Assembly (NCBI RefSeq): GCF_014212135.1
Contig: NZ_JACJVQ010000015.1
Coordinates: 124,001 to 188,000, forward strand
Direction: 5' to 3'
DNA from: Cohnella thailandensis
Lineage (GTDB): Bacteria; Bacillota; Bacilli; Paenibacillales; Paenibacillaceae
Length of the DNA: 64,000 bases
Shown here: in pieces, positions 61,201-64,000 of the stretch
Numbering within the stretch: the first letter of the stretch is position 1
Layout of the letters: every line of letters starts with the position of its first letter
Notes under the pieces: generated by a model
Told to the model about the DNA's origin: nothing
What the model saw: the letters and a program-made list of their open reading frames with translations, nothing else
Database searches by the model: none
Position numbers and translations under genes: made by a program

Positions 61201-63657
61201 ACCTCGGCATTCAAACCGGACGTTGCGAACTACGAGCTTGCGCTCGACGTGCGCACGAAGCAGCTCCGCGTGACGGCGGTACCGGCCGACCCGTCCGCTG
61301 CCGTGACGATCGCGGGCCAAGCGGCGGACGAGCACTATTCCGCCGAGATCAACGTAACGCAAGGCACGGAGATCCCGATCTCCGTAACGAGCGATGGTAG
61401 CGCACCGAAGAAGTATTCGATCGCCGTTAAATCCGAATCGGATCTGGCGAGCCTGAGCGGGCTTCAGCTTACCGGGGTTCAGACGGACGCTGCCGAGGTG
61501 CCGATCGAGCTGTCCCGCTCCTTCGGAAGCACGATCGAGAGCTATGAAGCCGAAGTCGAGTCGAACGTTGCATCGGTGAAGGTGAAGCCAACGGCTTCGG
61601 TAAGCGGTTCGTTGATCCGAGTGAACGGCACGCCGGTTGCGTCCGGCCAACTGTCCGGAACGATCGCGCTAGATGCCGGCAAGAAACCGGAGATCACGGT
61701 AGAAGTATTGTCTCTAAGCGAGGCTTCCGCGTCTTCGCCGGATTGGAGCAAGGCCAAGAAGTACGAAATCTCGATCGCTCGCAAGGCAAGCGGCGATGCG
61801 ACTCTCTCGCAGCTTCAGCTTGCGGGTACGACGATGACGCCGGCCGAGTTCAATGCCGAAGTGTCCGAATACACGGCTCGCGTCGGAGCGAATACCACCT
61901 CCGTAACATTGAACTACGCAGCCTCCGATGCGGGAGCCGTGGTTACCTTGAACGGAGAGGCGCTGAGCGCTTCCGGCAGCACGGACCGTACTTTGATCGA
62001 AGGCAATAATCGATTCATCCTTGAAGTCGAGGCCCAAGACGGAACTTCCCGCGAGTATACGATCGTCGTGTACCGGGACAAGCCGTTGTCCGAAGCGCTG
62101 CTGCTGAGCGAGCTGTCTGTCGAAGGCTATGAGCTGACGAGCGAATTCAATCCGCTTGTAAGAAATTATAATGCGAAGGACAGCACGTTAGGCTCCAGCG
62201 TTAAAGTTACGGCTAAAGCGGCGGACGCAGATTCCGTCGTGAAGGTGAACGGACAGGAATTGAACGGTGAAGGTACTGCGATTGCTTCGCTCAACGTAGG
62301 CGACAACTCGGTTCTCGTTCAAGTCGAATCTCCGGACAAGTCCGAGACGAATACGTATTCGATCGGGATTACCCGCGGTTATGTCGGCGGCGGAGCTCCG
62401 ACGGACAAGTTCGAAGTGAAGGTGAACAGCAACTCCAACGATAAGATCGCAACGGGCAAGAAGACCGAAGAGAACGGGCAATCGCTTCTTAAGGTATCCT
62501 TCCTAAGCGACGAGACGAAGAAGCTGCTCGAGAGCGAAACCGCGAATCCGGTCATCACCATTAACGCAGGCTTCTCTCCGGATCGGATGACGACCGAGCT
62601 GACGGCCGATCTCGTTCAGCTGATGCAGCAGAAGAATGCCGTTATTCTCATCGAGGCGGGAGATTCCTATTACCTGCTTCCGACAGCGGCGATGAATCTG
62701 GCTCAACTGAGCAGCACGTTCGCTCCGAAGACCTTGGAGGAAGTGACCGTTCGCCTGGATATTCGCCTTCTGGGAGCCGATGAGCAGCAGTCCATCGGCA
62801 AGCAGGCGGACAAGTCCGGCGCGACGCTCGTCGGTCAAGCGATCGACTTCAACGTCAACTATACGTATGAAGGACGGACGATATCCGCGGATCGCTTCTC
62901 GCAATACATCGAGCGCGGCATCGCCCTGCCGGAAGGCACGGACGGTTCGAAGGTGACGACCGGAGTCCGCGTTCTCGAAGACGGCACCTTGTATCACGTT
63001 CCGACATACGTGAAGCAGGTCGGCGATCGCTACTTCGCGGTCATGAACAGCTTCACGAACAGCGTGTACGCGGTGATCTACAACAAGGCTACGTTCAGCG
63101 ACATCGCGGGCAAGTGGTCTCAAGCCGCCATCGAGAACCTCGCGTCCCGCAAGATCGTAACGGGACAAAGCGACGGAACGTTCGCGCCGACGCGCAGCGT
63201 CACCCGCGCCGAATTCGCGGCCATGATCGTCAGGGCGCTCGGTCTGCCGGCTCAGGCGGACTCCAGCTTCGGCGACGTGAAGGCGAAGGATTGGTACGCT
63301 CCGTTCGTGGCGACGGCGAAGACTTACGGTCTCATCAATGGCTACACGGACGGAACGTTCCGTCCGGCTCAGACGATTACCCGCGCGGAAGCGGTAGCCA
63401 TCCTTAATAAGGCGTGGGTGCTCGCCGGCAAGACGGCGATCGGCGAGACGGAATCGGCGCTTACTCTCGAGAGAATCGCTGACCAATCCGAGATTCCGGC
63501 TTGGGCTCGCGCCTCCATCGGTTCGGCCGTGCAGCTGGGACTTCTCACCGGCTACGTCGACGGCACCGTGAAGCCGCTTCGCACGGTATCGAGAGAGGAA
63601 ACCGCCGCGATGCTGCAGAACCTGCTCATCCGCAGCGACTTGATTCAATCGAAATAA
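55249..63657 (+). CDS. Giant SLH-domain surface protein with L-type lectin head
   Basis: A 2802-residue secreted protein. The signal peptide (about 1-46: IAAALAFTLALQLVLSG...ASA) is followed by a legume-type lectin fold (about 48-290: GADGIVFALQTRSN, GIEFDTFDNG, NNHVAVDYDG). Ig-like and FN3-like domains and a long beta-rich region of about 400 residues follow. There are four Cadherin-like beta-sandwich (PF12733-type) repeats (about 1972-2374: GLQLTGVQTD, QLQLAGTTMTP, ELSVEGYELTS) and three C-terminal SLH domains (about 2612-2802: FSDIAGKW, GYTDGTFRPAQTITRAEAVA, GLLTGYVDGT). It should be held on secondary cell-wall polymer and bind glycans. ATG 55249 is preferred over 55090, which would bury the signal peptide. 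Confidence 0.92.
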   Translation: MRSSIKRLFSRQRIAAALAFTLALQLVLSGYSSIIGGAGIASAVSETKYITFLYQDFAKASSRLQFNGNADYLDSGANQGDLRLTPSAGNQFGTVFNKERVSLRAGTGFSTYFTFNMSSPDGSGTTPKGADGIVFALQTRSNSAGSLGVGMGFENIKDSVGIEFDTFDNGSATWGSNGDPSNNHVAVDYDGVVTHGKNGNPAAVNVPGVDFNSGQDVHVWIDYKSTEQKLEVFLSSSSNRPSSPILTETGLNLAERLKQDDIYVGFTAATGAAWQNHDIKQWYFTNRYDPIDLSSATYVEAPSIFSVATSVYGKSSVTGATYYQSDVTLVNSSNEPGPGVSLIAENLDNTAFLDPANEMAPLASPPALVTDAQGKATYYYTAVDETQAIPNFRISTEYGAYYDLRFTAPPTVATGAANPQYVPNAPANQGASIPVQIVNTGGENVKWGVEYREKTADGNGEWSPTVYGSVPQPVLTASGTYYVQLNGLKEDTYYEARAYASNSKGAVRGEPVTFAVQMPMPADGVKYTNAGPSKIYRDDAESMQVVGENLYWLLKRLPHEDLSVKLTSGSEEYAIPRSDIQAVSNSTLKLKLPTPGGAKLPLGKYNLVIEHEFFGDKTFLSAIELTDDPSYRSINYEEVVVTDTLNHRPDPNDLDSIAVRGPFVVQASSPGIYQQRDSNAVFTFNDNLLFKGSQLTVDTNAGKITGSGRFYVNGKNTIPMLATYTVYEGEFEFTTDNFVFNLKGGLAGAASDLTGLNVPVNVNKLVFIPGGIRLAGEINLGFKMGSATIGGKANLDALEFKKNRFDLDADFELNADFKSGPLEAGALRFSLDTRVPEYGAGASAELKKAKIGFDIDLLIVDKKLDSLSFAVVKEMKLGSTGAQLTKIGGGVSNMTSKSEAPLTFSVLGGMSDYITPKLANTYMVNGNDLKIELSANHFGASGKLAIYKINIAGVDMFVVFNPTGYKGYNKAGFDFNASINIIDVIVGKVMANYFQGSSFTGYAKTAVQIPGSVPLVGGKKLTSAEVGVDSTRFKGALSVIGIGFTVKYPFSTSKFDWDVDMSSTIKNVANAVVNVGKSVVKAFTSWIWYDDPSKAGEWTAADSVEAVPGLVGEKLFSASGIRATEVGTYSSGKLATVVTETNPNMTKSGSEISQSFVAEESYPALIKVQGDASGVRLTQPNGALYEIRFAEKDNKTINAYYDAANDETILEVNLTPGTWKLTSGSSLALSVSRELYRNPSLTLEAAATELAASDVQAYVPLEFQKRGTYLVEVGEGAADAKLIKADGRPYATEADSVSDAYNTYWDSADGKLYMLVEVPDAGVWYAIAGADAHANLYRMAVGTTMGDALAWIGGDEFSSAAKFTGLKGMQVLLEIQGATEATRLYRPDGTLYPFDLNQASSNWNASYDAAQGVIHALVDVDQDGIWLIKSNGFTDSNGLTLSQKLTMAELYGSDTTITYDLQIQEKGKYLFDIAGGDATAKINVNNAAATINSTEGSPSQNAIIDDKGLMVTLDVPASGIVSITTKPGASIKQYLLTPIPEVTKLSASAQLQRNTYEVEWKVENAKPDTKVSLLLANGDRDEEGQLIPVGDTIASDLPAAGIRTVTLPEGYLPGDYYLAVVADSESYGPVFKTLNDPLTYQAVKMQPKPTGVQATAIGNGEIKIGFNDPGYAETTSYRIYPADAAGNVDFNGTSYEGEVVPANGANQSVTLSGLETGRDYSFRVMAIRAVYGSIPGVNDDALANLYVSELSDAASVSLPVPNPAKLNVTYLTGDAPTVTRSYYPYNVTEEKLAGLTAEEKQSLQQTMAITASDDVTVKVESDQNVTLKLFVDGVEAQAADGAPNEFHLGSLAEKDYTIEVEAVNAEGDISSSVGRLFADRTAPYLYLKSATNGQVVEDDRILLEGVSEAGVALTVNGVTVPVDAMGHYAYYASIPEAGVLPIEMIAVDQAGNETVHRLEVFSSGDGEGQSSSELVTLGTDDGVFTSAFKPDVANYELALDVRTKQLRVTAVPADPSAAVTIAGQAADEHYSAEINVTQGTEIPISVTSDGSAPKKYSIAVKSESDLASLSGLQLTGVQTDAAEVPIELSRSFGSTIESYEAEVESNVASVKVKPTASVSGSLIRVNGTPVASGQLSGTIALDAGKKPEITVEVLSLSEASASSPDWSKAKKYEISIARKASGDATLSQLQLAGTTMTPAEFNAEVSEYTARVGANTTSVTLNYAASDAGAVVTLNGEALSASGSTDRTLIEGNNRFILEVEAQDGTSREYTIVVYRDKPLSEALLLSELSVEGYELTSEFNPLVRNYNAKDSTLGSSVKVTAKAADADSVVKVNGQELNGEGTAIASLNVGDNSVLVQVESPDKSETNTYSIGITRGYVGGGAPTDKFEVKVNSNSNDKIATGKKTEENGQSLLKVSFLSDETKKLLESETANPVITINAGFSPDRMTTELTADLVQLMQQKNAVILIEAGDSYYLLPTAAMNLAQLSSTFAPKTLEEVTVRLDIRLLGADEQQSIGKQADKSGATLVGQAIDFNVNYTYEGRTISADRFSQYIERGIALPEGTDGSKVTTGVRVLEDGTLYHVPTYVKQVGDRYFAVMNSFTNSVYAVIYNKATFSDIAGKWSQAAIENLASRKIVTGQSDGTFAPTRSVTRAEFAAMIVRALGLPAQADSSFGDVKAKDWYAPFVATAKTYGLINGYTDGTFRPAQTITRAEAVAILNKAWVLAGKTAIGETESALTLERIADQSEIPAWARASIGSAVQLGLLTGYVDGTVKPLRTVSREETAAMLQNLLIRSDLIQSK

Positions 63658-63670
63658 AGAAAGAATAGGA

Positions 63671-63715
63671 ACACGACATCCTCTTCCTTTCCAAGGGCGT
63701 GGATGTCGTGTTTTA
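63671..63715 (+). terminator. Terminator of the SLH protein gene
   Basis: ACACGACATCC pairs with GGATGTCGTGT, followed by TTTTAC. Confidence 0.88.
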
Positions 63716-63758
63716 CTTAATAGGGATTCAAGAATCGGATATAAGGAGATGTAAGCCC

Positions 63759-64000
63759 GTGCCGACCGACAAAATTACTCCCTTTTTGTGGTTCGACGAC
63801 AACGCGGAGGAGGCTATCGATTTCTACAGCTCGGTGTTCAAGAACGGAAAAACGTTAAACGTTACCCGTTACGGAGAGGGAGCGCCGTTCCCGAAAGGGA
63901 CGCTGATGTCCGCCACTTTCGAGCTGGAGGGACAGCGATTCATGGCGTTGAACGCCGGTCCGCACTTCAAGTTCAACGAGGCCGTTTCGTTCTTCGTGAA
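63759..64000 (+). CDS. PhnB-like VOC-family protein (truncated by window edge)
   Basis: The first 80 residues of a glyoxalase/VOC-superfamily protein are visible. ITPFLWFDDNAEEAIDFYSS is the opening of the PhnB / 3-demethylubiquinone-methyltransferase-like (PF06983) group, and TFELEGQRFMALN follows. GTG 63759 stands eight bases after AAGGAGAT. Members are often of unknown function. The gene runs off the right edge. Confidence 0.85.
   Translation, partial: MPTDKITPFLWFDDNAEEAIDFYSSVFKNGKTLNVTRYGEGAPFPKGTLMSATFELEGQRFMALNAGPHFKFNEAVSFFV

Overview
The window looks like chromosome from a spore-forming Firmicute of the Paenibacillaceae (Paenibacillus/Cohnella type). The signs are GC-rich coding sequence with clear AAGGAGG ribosome sites, an alpha/beta-type small acid-soluble spore protein, the Bacilli gene order polA-mutM-ytaF-coaE-...-nrdR, YesM/YesN-type two-component and Lpl-type sugar ABC systems, an SLH-anchored giant surface protein and lipoproteins with poly-Asn/Ser-Ala linkers. 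This is inference from gene content; no 16S rRNA is present.

Layout. 1-5.2 kb (minus): two sugar ABC permeases followed by a YesM-like kinase and YesN-like regulator. 5.3-7.7 kb (minus): an amino-acid ABC importer whose binding protein and permease are fused, plus its ATPase. 7.7-12.1 kb: an AraC regulator divergent from two Gfo/Idh/MocA dehydrogenases and a sugar isomerase/epimerase. 12.1-16.6 kb: two CuA-type cupredoxin lipoproteins (minus) divergent from a PQQ-alcohol-dehydrogenase-like lipoprotein and a carboxypeptidase-regulatory-like lipoprotein; this is the most unusual block. 16.8-23.3 kb: a cytosolic CBS-chemoreceptor protein and pstS-pstC-pstA-pstB-pstB-phoU behind a textbook PhoP box. 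23.3-24.5 kb: a TerC-family protein under a yybP-ykoY (Mn2+) riboswitch. 24.6-31.3 kb: polA, mutM, ytaF, coaE, a lytic transglycosylase, an SASP gene and nrdR. 31.5-31.9 kb: tRNA-Ala and three tRNA-Lys genes.

31.9-55 kb is accessory carbohydrate metabolism. A glycosidase-like TIM-barrel protein stands divergent from an unusual GntR regulator that carries a whole solute-binding-protein fold. Then come an MDR dehydrogenase, an Lpl-type transporter (two permeases and a lipoprotein), a beta-helix protein, and a set of Gfo/Idh, RraA-like, SDR, SMP-30, FAH, amidohydrolase and IlvD/Edd enzymes. Together the last group reads as a non-phosphorylative sugar oxidation route: sugar to lactone, acid, 2-keto-3-deoxy acid, diketo acid, then pyruvate plus a small acid. 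55.2-63.7 kb is one 2802-residue SLH surface protein with a legume-lectin-like head. The right edge cuts a PhnB-like VOC gene.

Intergenic DNA is unusually structured. Three different palindrome families recur at 50-53 bp spacing (32.2-32.4 and 43.4-43.5 kb; 47.2-47.5 kb; 49.2-49.3 kb). Paired near-palindromic operator candidates sit symmetrically in the divergent CuA/PQQ promoter region. No IS element, integrase, CRISPR array or rRNA was seen.
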